Below are positions 8,799 to 18,368 of a stretch of DNA of 64,000 nucleotides, one piece after another (within the stretch, counting starts at the first letter, position 1; every line of letters begins with the position of its first letter). The DNA is from Psychrobacter arenosus (GTDB lineage: Bacteria; Pseudomonadota; Gammaproteobacteria; Pseudomonadales; Moraxellaceae). The stretch is from contig NZ_LR884459.1 in assembly GCF_904848165.1 (NCBI RefSeq), positions 2,666,001 to 2,730,000 of the forward strand. Direction: 5' to 3'. The notes under the pieces were generated by a model. It was given only the letters and a program-made list of their open reading frames with translations. It was not told the origin of the DNA and ran no database searches. Position numbers and translations under genes: made by a program.

Positions 8799-10268
8799 AT
8801 GACTAGCCCAGTGCAAAAAACAGTACAACAAACCGCAAAAACGCTCGCTTGGTCGACTTTAGGAACAGCCGCGATTGTAGCGCTGCACCATCGCTACCGC
8901 AGCCAGTCTATTAAGTCTGCTCGGTTGGTCGACTATCCCGCCGGTCTAAAAAGTGAGCTGTTAAGGCTAGCGCGCGCGGGTCAAATCGGGACGCAAGCCT
9001 TCATCAAAGCTTATCAAGATAGCGAGTTTGCCTTAGAAAAAGCGTCTCAAGACTTGGCTAAAGCTGATTATTCAGAGACTAATCGTTCCTCAGAGTCAGC
9101 GGTTGCTACAGTGCAATGGGTGAGTGGCGTAGCGGCTTTAGTCGAAGGCGGCTATGGAGTCGTTGGGGTAGATAGCGAGCGCCAGATTGTCTGGCAGACG
9201 CCCATGTCTGAGCGGGTGCATGATATCGTAGTACAACCTGCTGCGCATGGCATCAATCTTATAACAGGCGCTACAACATATACTAGAACAGACGCTACGA
9301 TTGCTACTAAGGGGCGCGAAGTGGTAGTGATGGGTCGCCGTCCTAGCGAGCGTTTCTGGGTATTGGATACCACAAGCGGTGAGTTGCGCCATACTATAAA
9401 AGCGCAAAGCGAGCGCCATTTTTATGGCCATGCTTGTTTTAGTCTCGATGGCGATTATCTCTACGTCACTGAAAACGATACGGTCAGCTTAGCCGGTAAA
9501 ATTGGGGTTTATGACGCGCATCAAGGCTACCAAAAGGTCAAGGAATTTGACTCGCATGGTATCGGCCCGCACGAGCTGGTTATGCATCCAGATGGTGAAA
9601 CGCTGGTCATTGCCAATGGTGGTATTAAAACTGAAAAAGCCTCTCGCGATGAGCTAAATCTCGACAGTATGCGCCCGTCTTTGGCCTACCTTAATCGGCA
9701 TGATGGCACGCTATTAGAGCAGGTCGTTCCTCAACATCCGCAGATGAGTGTGCGCCATTTAGATATTCACCACGATGGTACGGTCATGATTGGTATCCAG
9801 TTCCAAGGACCGAAGCACATCAATGTGCCGCTAGTACTAAGCCATCAACGCGGAGATACGGACTTTACCCCACTGCAAATGCCGCAAAATCAGTGGCAGT
9901 GTTTTCATCAATATATCGCCAGTGTGGCAGTGGATGCCGAGCACAATCTTTTGTGTGTGACCACGCCTATTGGCGGCTGTACTGCGGTTTATGACTTAGC
10001 CACTCGCCAGCTTATTGACGTGGTTACTTTGCCGGATTGTGCCGGCGCGTCAGTTATTAAAACCGCTGCTACTGACCCTGATAATGCAGGTTTTATTGTT
10101 AGCGATGGTCAAGGCAGTATTACCGCATTATCGTTGACTAAAAAGGCCAATGTCTCACAAAAAGTAAGTGAGCAAACTTTGGATTCTGCTACTGATAATA
10201 GTTGGCAAATCAGCGTGACAGCGGTCTATCACAAGATGTCATTTGACAATCATCTGCAGGCGTTATAA
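8799..10268 (+). CDS. DUF1513 domain protein, beta-propeller-like
   Basis: Fourth member of the iron cluster. After a short basic start there is a hydrophobic stretch at about 14-28 (export signal or anchor), then a repetitive beta-rich domain with motifs typical of DUF1513 such as GIGPHELVMHPDG near 251-263 and HLDIHHDGTVMIG. Such domains form propeller folds. The function is not known. ATG lies 3 bp after the preceding stop, within the same transcript. The N-terminal hydrophobic part lacks a twin-arginine motif, unlike some relatives. Confidence 0.8.
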   Translation: MTSPVQKTVQQTAKTLAWSTLGTAAIVALHHRYRSQSIKSARLVDYPAGLKSELLRLARAGQIGTQAFIKAYQDSEFALEKASQDLAKADYSETNRSSESAVATVQWVSGVAALVEGGYGVVGVDSERQIVWQTPMSERVHDIVVQPAAHGINLITGATTYTRTDATIATKGREVVVMGRRPSERFWVLDTTSGELRHTIKAQSERHFYGHACFSLDGDYLYVTENDTVSLAGKIGVYDAHQGYQKVKEFDSHGIGPHELVMHPDGETLVIANGGIKTEKASRDELNLDSMRPSLAYLNRHDGTLLEQVVPQHPQMSVRHLDIHHDGTVMIGIQFQGPKHINVPLVLSHQRGDTDFTPLQMPQNQWQCFHQYIASVAVDAEHNLLCVTTPIGGCTAVYDLATRQLIDVVTLPDCAGASVIKTAATDPDNAGFIVSDGQGSITALSLTKKANVSQKVSEQTLDSATDNSWQISVTAVYHKMSFDNHLQAL

Positions 10269-10301
10269 AACAGCAGTATCTCTTTGTCCTGAGCCACTGT
10301 C

Positions 10302-11012
10302 TTGTCATCTTCTCCTATTTCTGAACATACCTTGCCTCAAGCTCCAGCACTGCCCGCCGTTTATCGAGACCTGCATAAGGTCTTGCTAGGCGCAGGTATT
10401 CAACTGCAGTTGCAACGGAAACGCGTCAAAAATATCAACTTTCGCTTAAAGCCGCAGCTATTGGCGGTGTCTGCGCCTGCGCGGTTAAGTCATGAGCGCA
10501 TTGCAGCGTCTATTGAGCAGCGACTCGAGTGGATACTGACCCAGCACCCTAAAATTGTAGCGGCGCAGCAAGCCCGTGAGCAAGCCCAACAGGGTAGCGA
10601 AACGCATCAAGAACTAAGGCTATGGGGCGTGGCACAACAGGGCATTCTGAGTGAGCCGCAGCGCTTAGCTTGGTATCGGCAAGAATTGGCGGCAGTAATG
10701 CCCGCCTTATTTGCCAAATGGCAACCTATCGTAGACAAGGCCGCCCATGAGCAGCGTATCAAAAAAATGACCACGCGTTGGGGCAGTTGTAATGTGCGAG
10801 CGCGGCGAGTTTGGTTATCCGTTTATCTCCCAGCCTATCCTATCGAATGTACAGAATACGTCATCGTGCATGAGCTATGCCATCTGCATCATGCCAATCA
10901 CAGCCAGGCTTTTTGGCAGGAAGTCGCTAAGGCGATGCCAGCGTATCAGCAGTGGCACGATATGTTGGCGGGTAAGAGTGATGGTCTTATGGACAATCGT
11001 AAGATAGATTAG
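10302..11012 (+). CDS. YgjP-like (DUF45) zinc metallopeptidase
   Basis: Cytoplasmic metalloprotease-like protein of the YgjP/WLM group. The zinc site HELCH is at 190-194 with the third ligand in HHANH (196-200), and the family signature RWGSC is at 159-163. The 236-residue length is normal. A TTG at 10302 is the only upstream in-frame start, since the next Met is near residue 156. The ribosome site is weak and the gene begins 33 bp after the DUF1513 stop, so translational coupling to the iron cluster is possible. A biological substrate is not established. Confidence 0.78.
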   Translation: MSSSPISEHTLPQAPALPAVYRDLHKVLLGAGIQLQLQRKRVKNINFRLKPQLLAVSAPARLSHERIAASIEQRLEWILTQHPKIVAAQQAREQAQQGSETHQELRLWGVAQQGILSEPQRLAWYRQELAAVMPALFAKWQPIVDKAAHEQRIKKMTTRWGSCNVRARRVWLSVYLPAYPIECTEYVIVHELCHLHHANHSQAFWQEVAKAMPAYQQWHDMLAGKSDGLMDNRKID

Positions 11013-11088
11013 CTAAAATTGGTTAAATATAAGATACTTATACTAGGTGATGACCATAAGGTAATCCAAGCTAACAAGGAAATGAGTC

Positions 11089-11739
11089 ATGGATGAAGGC
11101 AGTGCAGTAGATACATCTGGTTTACAACCCGGACAACGGGTGAAGGTAGATGCAGACTTTTGGCAAGAGCGTTATGAGGCGGGACAGTTAGGTTGGGATA
11201 TGGGGCAAGTATCACCACCGATTCAAGCTTATATCGACCAACTACCGACAGCAGATAAAACCAAAGCTATTATGGTAGCAGGGGCGGGTAACGCTTATGA
11301 AGTCGGCTATTTGCACGAGCAGGGCTTTACCCAAGTCACCGTCTTTGACATCGTTACCCCGCCATTAGAGGGCTTTGCGCGCCGCTATCCTGACTTTCCT
11401 AAAGACCAGTTGGTCTGTGCGGACTTCTTTGCGCTAACGTCTGCGCAGTATCAGTTTGATTTGGCCATCGAGCAGACTTTTTTCTGTGCTATTGATCCCA
11501 ATATGCGTCCTGACTATGTCAAGCAAATGCATACTTTACTCAAGCCGGGCGGCAAATTGGTAGGGCTGTTATTTGATAAAGACTTTGGCAGACCTACGCC
11601 ACCCTTTGGTGGCACAGAAGCGGAATATCGCGAACTATTTGCCCCTTATTTCGATATCGAAGTAATGGAGCGTTGCCATAATTCGCATCCGGCGCGCCAA
11701 GGTAGCGAGCTGTTTATTATTCTTAAGGCGAAACCTTAA
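11089..11739 (+). CDS. TPMT-family class I SAM-dependent methyltransferase
   Basis: Thiopurine S-methyltransferase/thiol-methyltransferase family, 216 residues. The N-terminal signature DFWQERYEAGQLGWD (about 23-37) is diagnostic; the SAM-binding loop is VAGAGNAYEVGYL near 63-75 and the acidic strand end VTVFDI follows. Bacterial members methylate selenium, tellurium or organic thiol compounds, but the true substrate here is unknown. RBS AAGGAAATGAGTC precedes the ATG. It may share a transcript with the protease gene upstream (76-bp gap). Confidence 0.82.
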   Translation: MDEGSAVDTSGLQPGQRVKVDADFWQERYEAGQLGWDMGQVSPPIQAYIDQLPTADKTKAIMVAGAGNAYEVGYLHEQGFTQVTVFDIVTPPLEGFARRYPDFPKDQLVCADFFALTSAQYQFDLAIEQTFFCAIDPNMRPDYVKQMHTLLKPGGKLVGLLFDKDFGRPTPPFGGTEAEYRELFAPYFDIEVMERCHNSHPARQGSELFIILKAKP

Positions 11740-11774
11740 ACGGCTAGGTTTTAAAAGGCTAATTTTAAACGGCG
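11734..11774 (+). repeat. Imperfect short repeats at a 3' end
   Basis: Three near-copies of a TTAAACGGCTA-like unit follow or overlap the methyltransferase stop (CTTAAACGGCTAGG, TTTAAAAGGCTAA, TTTTAAACGGCGAG), similar in style to the repeat at 5411. Confidence 0.5.
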
Positions 11775-11816
11775 AGCATCCCATTTTAATTAATCCTTAG
11801 CCCGCTGTTAGAGTCA

Positions 11817-12473
11817 TTATAGCGTGTGCAATTCTCGCGCTATATTGGCTCTAGCAGACTCCTCATATTGAGTATAAAACCGCTCTGTCATATACAAGCT
11901 AGGATGGCTTAGCAGGTGTTGTAAAACCGCAGCACGTCCTAATCGATAGGCCTTTATCGGTACATGCTGATATTCAAAACGCACGGCCTGCGCATAGCGC
12001 TGATAAGTCGACCAAGACGCCCCTAATACACTCAAATCTAAATCCAATAGGTAAGCGGCATCGCTATCTGTAGTATCACTCAGCTGATGACTCTCTGTGA
12101 GTAAAATCAACTCATAGATACGCTCAATCTGCTCAGGATTTAGCCAGTCCTTAAGTTGCGCAGCGGCATGATCGGCACTTAACGCCTCGTTACTTTTGGG
12201 AGCAACAGTCGTGGCTGGCTTATCGCCCATATGATAAATAACATCATGATAGAACAGTGCCAACGCTACTAGAGACGGTTGACGCAAGGACTCGCTAATA
12301 CCAGTAAACTGCGCAAAGATAAATTTAAGATGGGCAAGGGTATGATAGGCGCGCTGTGGCTCTGTATAGCGCTGTTCGATATCTAACCAAAGCGGCTCAA
12401 TATCAGCCATCGCTAGGTCTGGCGACAACGCCTGTAAATAATCAGTGAAACGGCTTTTAAGCGTTTGCGCCAT
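11817..12473 (-). CDS. HD-type predicted metal-dependent phosphohydrolase (COG4339)
   Basis: Protein of 218 residues with an HD-superfamily arrangement: the first ligand His lies in AYHTLAHL (about 41-48), the HD pair in LFYHDVIYHM (near 73-82) and further acidic residues in LLDLDLSVLG. The family is called predicted metal-dependent HD phosphohydrolase; no substrate is known. It lies directly downstream of oxyR on the same strand (31-bp gap), so it is probably co-transcribed with it. Start ATG at 12473 follows AAAGGTAAAAAAAG. Confidence 0.75.
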   Translation of the reverse strand: MAQTLKSRFTDYLQALSPDLAMADIEPLWLDIEQRYTEPQRAYHTLAHLKFIFAQFTGISESLRQPSLVALALFYHDVIYHMGDKPATTVAPKSNEALSADHAAAQLKDWLNPEQIERIYELILLTESHQLSDTTDSDAAYLLDLDLSVLGASWSTYQRYAQAVRFEYQHVPIKAYRLGRAAVLQHLLSHPSLYMTERFYTQYEESARANIARELHTL

Positions 12474-12504
12474 CTTTTTTTACCTTTATCTTGGCCTTTT
12501 TATC

Positions 12505-13437
12505 CTAGCGGCTGTTAGCGGTGCTCTTTTGTTTTGCTTCTTTATCCGCATGCAACGCTTGACCAAACACTTCACCCAGTAGATTGACATCATCTACTCG
12601 CGCGTAATTTAAGCGGGTAACAAAGGCGATATGACGATGCGGCCCGGCTTCAGCTAGTGGAATAGCCACAGCGTTTTGATTTTGTAGATGCAGTTGGTCC
12701 AAAGCCATATCCGGGACTAAAGTCGTGCCCATATTCGCTAGAGCCATTTGAATTAGCGTGTTCAGGCTGGCTTCTGAAAAGTTCGACTTCATGTCATTCT
12801 TATCAAAATGGCAGACCGATAACGCTTGGTCGGTTAAGCAATGGCCTTCACCCAATAGCATCAGGTTTGCCGTGGTCAATTCATCGGCATCAATAGTCTC
12901 TAACTTGGCATGCACGTCATCACTGGGAAAAACGGCAAAGAAATTTTCTGACCAAAATTCAAAAGTATGCAAGCCTTCAACGGGATAAGGTAGGGCAATG
13001 ACCGCCGTATCGATATGACCATAACGCACTTGCTCTAACAGGCGCTCAGTTTGGTTTTCGACAATGGTCATACGAAAATTAGGGTACTGGCTTTTCATAG
13101 CCGGCAGTACTTTAGGCAGCAGGTAAGGGGCGATAGTAGGGATAATACCCACAGTCATGGGATAAGCGAGTGGGGTTTGATGACTGTGCGCTCGTGTGGT
13201 TAAATCATGCACTTCAGAGAAAATACGCTGGGCACGCGTTAGGATTTCTTCGCCAATAGGGGTGATCAGTACTTGCTTATTATTACGCTCAAATATTTGC
13301 GTATCGAGCTGTTTTTCTAGCTCCGCAATACCCAGGCTTAAGGCCGATTGCGAGATACTGCATTCTTCAGCAGCACGTTTAAAATGACGGTGTTTGGCGA
13401 CGGCTAGAGCAAATTCTAATTGGCGTAGGGTAATCAT
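12505..13437 (-). CDS. oxyR: LysR-type peroxide sensor OxyR
   Basis: Hydrogen-peroxide-responsive activator. A winged helix-turn-helix covers about 1-60 and a LysR substrate-binding domain 90-295. The redox switch is intact: Cys200 and Cys209 in GHCLTDQALSVC, nine residues apart as in E. coli Cys199/Cys208. Divergent from ahpC, with ahpF a little further on, which strongly supports the call. The C-terminus is lysine-rich. Start ATG at 13437 follows AGAGAGTCGCT. Confidence 0.93.
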   Translation of the reverse strand: MITLRQLEFALAVAKHRHFKRAAEECSISQSALSLGIAELEKQLDTQIFERNNKQVLITPIGEEILTRAQRIFSEVHDLTTRAHSHQTPLAYPMTVGIIPTIAPYLLPKVLPAMKSQYPNFRMTIVENQTERLLEQVRYGHIDTAVIALPYPVEGLHTFEFWSENFFAVFPSDDVHAKLETIDADELTTANLMLLGEGHCLTDQALSVCHFDKNDMKSNFSEASLNTLIQMALANMGTTLVPDMALDQLHLQNQNAVAIPLAEAGPHRHIAFVTRLNYARVDDVNLLGEVFGQALHADKEAKQKSTANSR

Positions 13438-14107
13438 AGCGACTCTCTTAAAATATGGAAATGCTTACAAATAGGAGTAAATAAGCGCTAGGGTTAATAG
13501 CTTTTAATTTAAGGCTACAGGCGAGGTAAACTGGATAGACACACTGACATTGGCTAAATTTGTTTGGCAAATGCCCTATATCGGCGATGGTTAGACCGCA
13601 TTTTATAACAATACTGCTGTCTTTAAAAAGTAATAATGCTGTCTTTAGAAAGTATAGCCAATCAGCTTTTATTTGCGCTGTGCTCACTCTTAAACGGCAA
13701 TAAGATTGCGTTAACAATTAACACGGATATCTAACACAGTAACTCCTTAATCCCTGTTATATTATTGCGTTGATTCAAGCTAATACGCTCATAAAGCTGA
13801 TAAAAATAGATGCAATATAGGTGGCTGCTTTAAGTGAGTGGACAACTGGCAAATATTGTACCAAGTTTTATAAAACAAATCATCATATTAAAAAGTTTTA
13901 ATTAGATTAATTGTAGATTTAGCGTATAGTGGTTTCTGTTCTCAACGATTACTAAGAAAAGATAAGTCATCAAGATGACATAAGCGTTTGATAGTATTGC
14001 TTCTATAGGCAGCTACACTGACCAATAGAGACGGTGATATTAAGCCCATTTTAGATGATTATCCTGCTCTTACTTATAACTAAACCTTCACTAAAAAGGA
14101 GCCAATC
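13438..14107. promoter_or_regulatory. oxyR-ahpC divergent control region
   Basis: 670 bp of AT-rich DNA with no supported gene. It carries a 22-bp near-duplicate near oxyR. An ATAG-N8-CTAT element at 13991-14006 resembles an OxyR half-site (ATAG-N7-CTAT) but has one extra base in the spacer, so it is only a weak candidate. RBS AAAAGGAGCC before ahpC is strong, fitting a highly expressed gene. Confidence 0.45.
13611..13654 (+). repeat. 22-bp tandem duplication upstream of oxyR
   Basis: ATACTGCTGTCTTTAAAAAG+TA is followed at once by ATAATGCTGTCTTTAGAAAG+TA; 20 of 22 positions agree. Confidence 0.8.
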
Positions 14108-14674
14108 ATGGCAGCTATTATCAATCAAGAAATCCCAGAATTTTCAACTGAAGCTTTTGTAAATGGTGAGTTCAAAACCATCACGTCTGAAGACGTCAAA
14201 GGCAGCTGGGCAATTTTTATGTTTTACCCACATGACTTCACGTTTGTATGCCCTACTGAGCTTGAAGACATGGCCAACCATTACGAAGAGCTAAAAGGCT
14301 TAGGCGTTGAAGTGTATGCCGTTTCTACTGACACGCATTTCGTACACAAAGCATGGCATGACTCTTCAGAAGCTATCGGCAAAGTGACTTACCCAATGCT
14401 AGGCGATGGTACTGGTAAAATCACTCGCGGTTTCAACATCATGATTGAAGAAGACAACGCAGCATTGCGCGGTACTTTCTTAGTAGATCCAGATGGCCTA
14501 ATCAAAGTAGCTGAGATTCATGACCTAGGTATCGGTCGTAGCGCTAAAGATATGGTTCGTAAAGTTAAGGCAGCTCAGTACGTTCGTGAAAACGACGGCG
14601 AAGTATGTCCAGCAGCTTGGGAACAAGGCGGCGCCACTCTTAAGCCTAGCCTAGACTTAGTTGGTAAAATCTAA
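14108..14674 (+). CDS. ahpC: Alkyl hydroperoxide reductase subunit C (2-Cys peroxiredoxin)
   Basis: Cytoplasmic peroxiredoxin that reduces H2O2 and organic peroxides. The peroxidatic Cys48 is in DFTFVCPTEL and the resolving Cys167 in GEVCPAAW. The 188-residue length is that of bacterial AhpC1. It is recharged by AhpF, encoded about 1 kb downstream rather than directly adjacent. It has its own strong RBS and its own terminator, so it is monocistronic; control by the divergent OxyR is expected from the family. Confidence 0.96.
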   Translation: MAAIINQEIPEFSTEAFVNGEFKTITSEDVKGSWAIFMFYPHDFTFVCPTELEDMANHYEELKGLGVEVYAVSTDTHFVHKAWHDSSEAIGKVTYPMLGDGTGKITRGFNIMIEEDNAALRGTFLVDPDGLIKVAEIHDLGIGRSAKDMVRKVKAAQYVRENDGEVCPAAWEQGGATLKPSLDLVGKI

Positions 14675-14799
14675 GCTAGACTTTATGTAGTATGTTCTGA
14701 CCATTATGGTCTAGGAGATACGCTAAAGATTAGGTCTTAATAAGCTTACTGTTAATAAGCAACTCTTCTATTCATAGTACCTTATTAAGACCGACATAT

Positions 14800-14834
14800 A
14801 AAAACCCCATCTGCGTGAGTAGGTGGGGTTTTTA
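14800..14834 (+). terminator. Terminator of ahpC
   Basis: Stem ACCCCATCT / AGGTGGGGT, eight-base loop, A-rich 5' side and T-rich 3' side. Confidence 0.85.
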
Positions 14835-14988
14835 TTATGTAAAATTTGCACGGGAAGGTAAAAGTATTGCTATCGACCTAGTGCCGCCAAATTATCGTCG
14901 GTTTAAAAGTTATAGGGTAAACGCTCATAAAGGGAATGGCTAGACCCTTAACTTCATCACACTAAACGCTGTGGCATAGTACTATAGA

Positions 14989-15213
14989 TTATGATTTGCT
15001 GTGATTTTCTACGGTTCGATAGATTTCATCTTTGAGTTGGAGCTTGCGGCGTTTTTTAATTTCGATCTCTTCATCTCGGCTGGCGTGCTTGACGACATCA
15101 TTGCTTAATTTGCCAATTTCCATATTCAGTTGATTGTGTTCATCGCACATTTTGGCAAAATTAGCATCGGACTGTTTAAGCTCATTAATCAAATCAGTAT
15201 TTTCATGCAACAT
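14989..15213 (-). CDS. YdcH-like (DUF465) small helical protein
   Basis: 74-residue acidic/basic helical hairpin protein of the DUF465/YdcH family: N-terminal ENTDLINELK, a charged helix, and the conserved C-terminal IKKRRKLQLKDEIYR. The ATG at 15213 is chosen because AAGGA sits 7 bp upstream; the frame stays open further out to 15324 but that stretch has no ribosome site and no family similarity. The function of the family is unknown. It is inserted, in opposite orientation, between ahpC and ahpF. Confidence 0.82.
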   Translation of the reverse strand: MLHENTDLINELKQSDANFAKMCDEHNQLNMEIGKLSNDVVKHASRDEEIEIKKRRKLQLKDEIYRTVENHSKS

Positions 15214-15613
15214 AGTACATTCCTTGTATAAATAAATAATATAGTGACTCAGGCCATACATAGCCTGGTTTGATACCAAGGAAGCAATCTTAGCCAACGG
15301 CAGGAAACCCCCGTGATCTAGCAAACATCACGTTCATTTGCCTGGCATAATGACCATACTATTGCGTAGATATCCCTTTGATTGTATCTAAAACAATCGT
15401 CTTTCTCCAATACAATTGTGAAGCAATAACACAAAGTATTATTTCCGTTAGTATTTGTTTTTCAAAACAATTAATAGATAATGATTGGTTTTTCTAAAGT
15501 CATAGTTTGAGTTTCTCAGATTGCGGTTTAGACCGGTAGGATTGATAATAGTCCCATCTTATTCAAACACTTAAATAGCCGGTTAGTTAGGCAATAATTA
15601 AATTAAAGAGGAA
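15214..15613. promoter_or_regulatory. Divergent region ydcH-like / ahpF
   Basis: 400 bp, AT-rich, expected to hold the ahpF promoter. I looked for an OxyR tetramer site and found only partial ATAG elements (around 15475 and 15501). No gene is supported here. Confidence 0.4.
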
Positions 15614-15619
15614 ATGACT

Positions 15620-17188
15620 ATGTTGGACCAAGGTTTATTAGATGCCGTCAAAAGCTATAGCGAAAATATGACCCGTTCTATCACCTTTGTATTGGGTGAG
15701 GGCGAGCACGAAAAACGTGCAGAACTGGTAGATTTTCTGAAAAAAATAGCCGGTACTAGCCATAAGATTAACTTTAATGAAGCGGATAGTGATAGCGCTT
15801 TGCCAAGCCCCATCAGCTTTAAAGTCATGACGGAAGGTCAAGACACGGGTATCGTCTTTAGTGGTATCCCAGGGGGCCATGAATTCACTTCACTAATCTT
15901 AGCTATCTTGCAAGCGGGTGGTCATACTCTAAAGCTAGACGATGGTATTCAAAAATTGGTCAAGCGCTTCAATGAGCCCATGCAGTTCCAGACTTACGTG
16001 TCGCTTTCTTGCCACAGCTGCCCTGATGTCGTACAAGCTTTAAACCAGTTTGCCTTATTAAACGACGGCATTAGCAATGAGATGATTGATGGCGCTTTAT
16101 TCCAAGAGCAAGTGGATGCCAATAACATTCAAGGCGTCCCAGCTGTCTTCTTAAACGGCAAGCCTTTCATCAATGGTAAAGTGGATACCGCGCGTATCTT
16201 AGACAAGCTACAAGAGCAGTATCCTGACCTGTTATCTGGCGGCAGTGCTAGTGATGAAGAGCAGCTTGAACAACAAGACGTCACCGTGATTGGTGGTGGT
16301 CCAGCAGGCGTTGCAGCCGCAATTTATACCGCTCGTAAAGGCTTAAAAGTAACGCTTATCGCCGATCGTATCGGTGGTCAGGTCAAAGACACGCAAGATA
16401 TCGAAAACTTAATTTCTATTCCATTGACCAATGGTACTGAGCTGTCAGGCAACTTTTATAAGCATCTAAAAGAGTATGACGTTACCTTAAAAGAGCACGT
16501 TGTGGTTAGAGAAATCACAGAAACGGTAGAAGAGAACTACGCTATCCACCTAAATACGGGTGAGCAGTTTGAGACCCGCAGTATTATCCTAGCGACAGGG
16601 GCGCAATGGCGTAAGCTAAACGTCCCTGGCGAAGAAGAAAACATCGGTAACGGCGTAGCGTATTGCCCACACTGTGATGGTCCATTCTTTAAAGGTAAAG
16701 ACGTAGCGGTCATCGGTGGTGGTAACTCTGGTATCGAAGCGGCGCTGGATTTGGCAGGTATCGTTAGCCATGTGACTGTGTTTGAATTTGCCGATAACTT
16801 AAAAGCGGATCAGGTGCTTATCAACAAGGCGAACTCTAAAGACAATATCGATATCATGACATCGGTAGCGACTAAAGAAGTCAAAGCCACCAATGGTAAA
16901 GTAAGCTCAATCGTCTATGAAGATCGCAATAGCGGTGAGACTAAAGAGCTTGATTTATCAGCAGTGTTTGTCCAGATAGGTCTAGTGCCAAACTCTGAAT
17001 TCGTCAAAGGCTTTGTCGATATGAACCGCTTTGGTGAGATTGAAATCGATGAGCGTTGCCAGACCGATCGCAAAGGTATCTTTGCTTGTGGTGATGTGAC
17101 TACGGTGCCTTTTAAGCAGATTAATATTGCTATGGGCGAAGGTTCTAAAGCAGCTTTAAGTGCTTTTGAATATCTAGTAATGCAGTAA
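15620..17188 (+). CDS. ahpF: Alkyl hydroperoxide reductase subunit F
   Basis: NADH-dependent flavoprotein that reduces AhpC. An N-terminal double thioredoxin fold carries Cys131/Cys134 (SCHSCPD), an FAD site follows ([12 protein letters not shown] near 223), and the thioredoxin-reductase-like centre Cys349/Cys352 is in YCPHCDG. Start at the second ATG (15620): it gives 522 residues beginning MLDQGLL, like E. coli AhpF, and places GAGGA 7 bp upstream; the ATG at 15614 is too close to the ribosome site. Own promoter region and own terminator. Confidence 0.95.
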   Translation: MLDQGLLDAVKSYSENMTRSITFVLGEGEHEKRAELVDFLKKIAGTSHKINFNEADSDSALPSPISFKVMTEGQDTGIVFSGIPGGHEFTSLILAILQAGGHTLKLDDGIQKLVKRFNEPMQFQTYVSLSCHSCPDVVQALNQFALLNDGISNEMIDGALFQEQVDANNIQGVPAVFLNGKPFINGKVDTARILDKLQEQYPDLLSGGSASDEEQLEQQDVTVIGGGPAGVAAAIYTARKGLKVTLIADRIGGQVKDTQDIENLISIPLTNGTELSGNFYKHLKEYDVTLKEHVVVREITETVEENYAIHLNTGEQFETRSIILATGAQWRKLNVPGEEENIGNGVAYCPHCDGPFFKGKDVAVIGGGNSGIEAALDLAGIVSHVTVFEFADNLKADQVLINKANSKDNIDIMTSVATKEVKATNGKVSSIVYEDRNSGETKELDLSAVFVQIGLVPNSEFVKGFVDMNRFGEIEIDERCQTDRKGIFACGDVTTVPFKQINIAMGEGSKAALSAFEYLVMQ

Positions 17189-17213
17189 GCTAAAATAGTC
17201 TAAGTCAATAAAC

Positions 17214-17256
17214 AAGCCATCTCACTGATGTTAAATTGGTGAGGTGGCTTTTTTTA
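17214..17256 (+). terminator. Terminator of ahpF
   Basis: Stem AAGCCATCTCAC / GTGAGGTGGCTT, long loop, seven T. Confidence 0.85.
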
Positions 17257-17370
17257 TGGCTATCTCAAAAAATGTTTTTTATTCTAAGACTTATATTATG
17301 TGATGCGAATAAATAGTTTATAGTAATGATATTGCTCAATATTTAAACCCTAATTTTTAAGAAGACTGCT

Positions 17371-18189
17371 ATGAGTATGAGAGTATATTTGGCTAAATCG
17401 CTGGTTGTCAGTACGCTTTTAAGTACTTGTTTTTATGCCAGCTCAGTTTCTGCGGCTACCGTTAAGGAAGTGCTGAAAGAATATTATCCACTCTATAACT
17501 CAGCCAATCAGTGCCAAGGGGTGATAGCCAATTCTGGCTCTGTAAATGGGCTAACAGACGAGCCTTATTTGACGGGCTATTGCATGAGTATTGACCGACA
17601 AGTTGAGGTCAAAACACCGCAAGGACGGCGCTTGTATATACTCGTAACAGGGGACAATAGATTTGATGAAAATGGTGATGAATCATTGAGTGGGCATGCT
17701 TATAGTGGCCATGTAGGTATGTTTGTATTAAAGCCGCAAAATAAGGGTTGGCAAATTGAGTCTGCCAATAACAATATGAATGCTGGCGCTTCAGGACAAG
17801 GCTTACAGGGTTGGAAGTTGATAGCGGTTGCCCCTAATAAATGGGGCTTTGTTAATGAGCATAGTGATGTCCACCAAGGTTATCTTGAGTCTAGTCTCAT
17901 TATATTAACGCCAGCGGGCAATAATATTGTTGAGAGCATGATTAACAGTCAGTTTAGCGACGCAGCCACGGGTCAGTGTGGTGAGTCTGATCAACCTAAG
18001 TGTGAAGACATCACTGCAAAACTGCACCAAGTAGATACTGGTGAAGTGGTTAATGGCTTTTATCCTTTAAAGCTCATGGTCAATGGTAATAAAAACGGCA
18101 AGACTTATAAAAATAAAATTTATAGCAGCTATTATAAAACGGGTAAAGGCTACCAAATGCCAACGGGTTATCCTTTAAAAAATGACTGA
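17371..18189 (+). CDS. Secreted protein of unknown function
   Basis: 272 residues with a clear signal peptide ending near SSVSA-AT (about residue 29). The mature part is polar, with cysteines at about 48, 66, 201 and 207 that could form periplasmic disulfides, a GHAYSGHVGMFVL stretch and a lysine-rich C-terminus. I do not recognise a domain. RBS AAGAAGACTGCT precedes the ATG (a second ATG is two codons in). Single gene between two terminators; no functional clue from neighbours beyond ahpF. Confidence 0.7.
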   Translation: MSMRVYLAKSLVVSTLLSTCFYASSVSAATVKEVLKEYYPLYNSANQCQGVIANSGSVNGLTDEPYLTGYCMSIDRQVEVKTPQGRRLYILVTGDNRFDENGDESLSGHAYSGHVGMFVLKPQNKGWQIESANNNMNAGASGQGLQGWKLIAVAPNKWGFVNEHSDVHQGYLESSLIILTPAGNNIVESMINSQFSDAATGQCGESDQPKCEDITAKLHQVDTGEVVNGFYPLKLMVNGNKNGKTYKNKIYSSYYKTGKGYQMPTGYPLKND

Positions 18190-18300
18190 GATTCAATAGT
18201 AGCGTTACGACATCGATAAAAGTTATAAAACCGTTTGGTTTAATGAGCCAAACAGTTCCCACTAAGACTCTATTAGAATCCCGAACAGTATATTGCTAAT

Positions 18301-18337
18301 AAAAAAGCCCGATATCCTCACAATATCGGGCTTTTTC
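18301..18337. terminator. Bidirectional terminator between convergent genes
   Basis: Perfect stem AAAAAGCCCGATAT / ATATCGGGCTTTTT; A run on one side and T run on the other, so it can serve both the secreted-protein gene and the opposing DUF442 gene. Confidence 0.88.
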
Positions 18338-18368
18338 ATGAACTTAAATTTCAATGACTTAGTAATGA

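Noticed and set aside
13448..13717. 89-residue frame upstream of oxyR (minus strand)
   Set aside because: No ribosome site, composition unlike a protein, and it covers a duplicated regulatory segment.
13991..14006. OxyR half-site ATAG-N8-CTAT before ahpC
   Set aside because: Spacer is one base too long and no second half-site in register; kept only as a note in the control-region entry.
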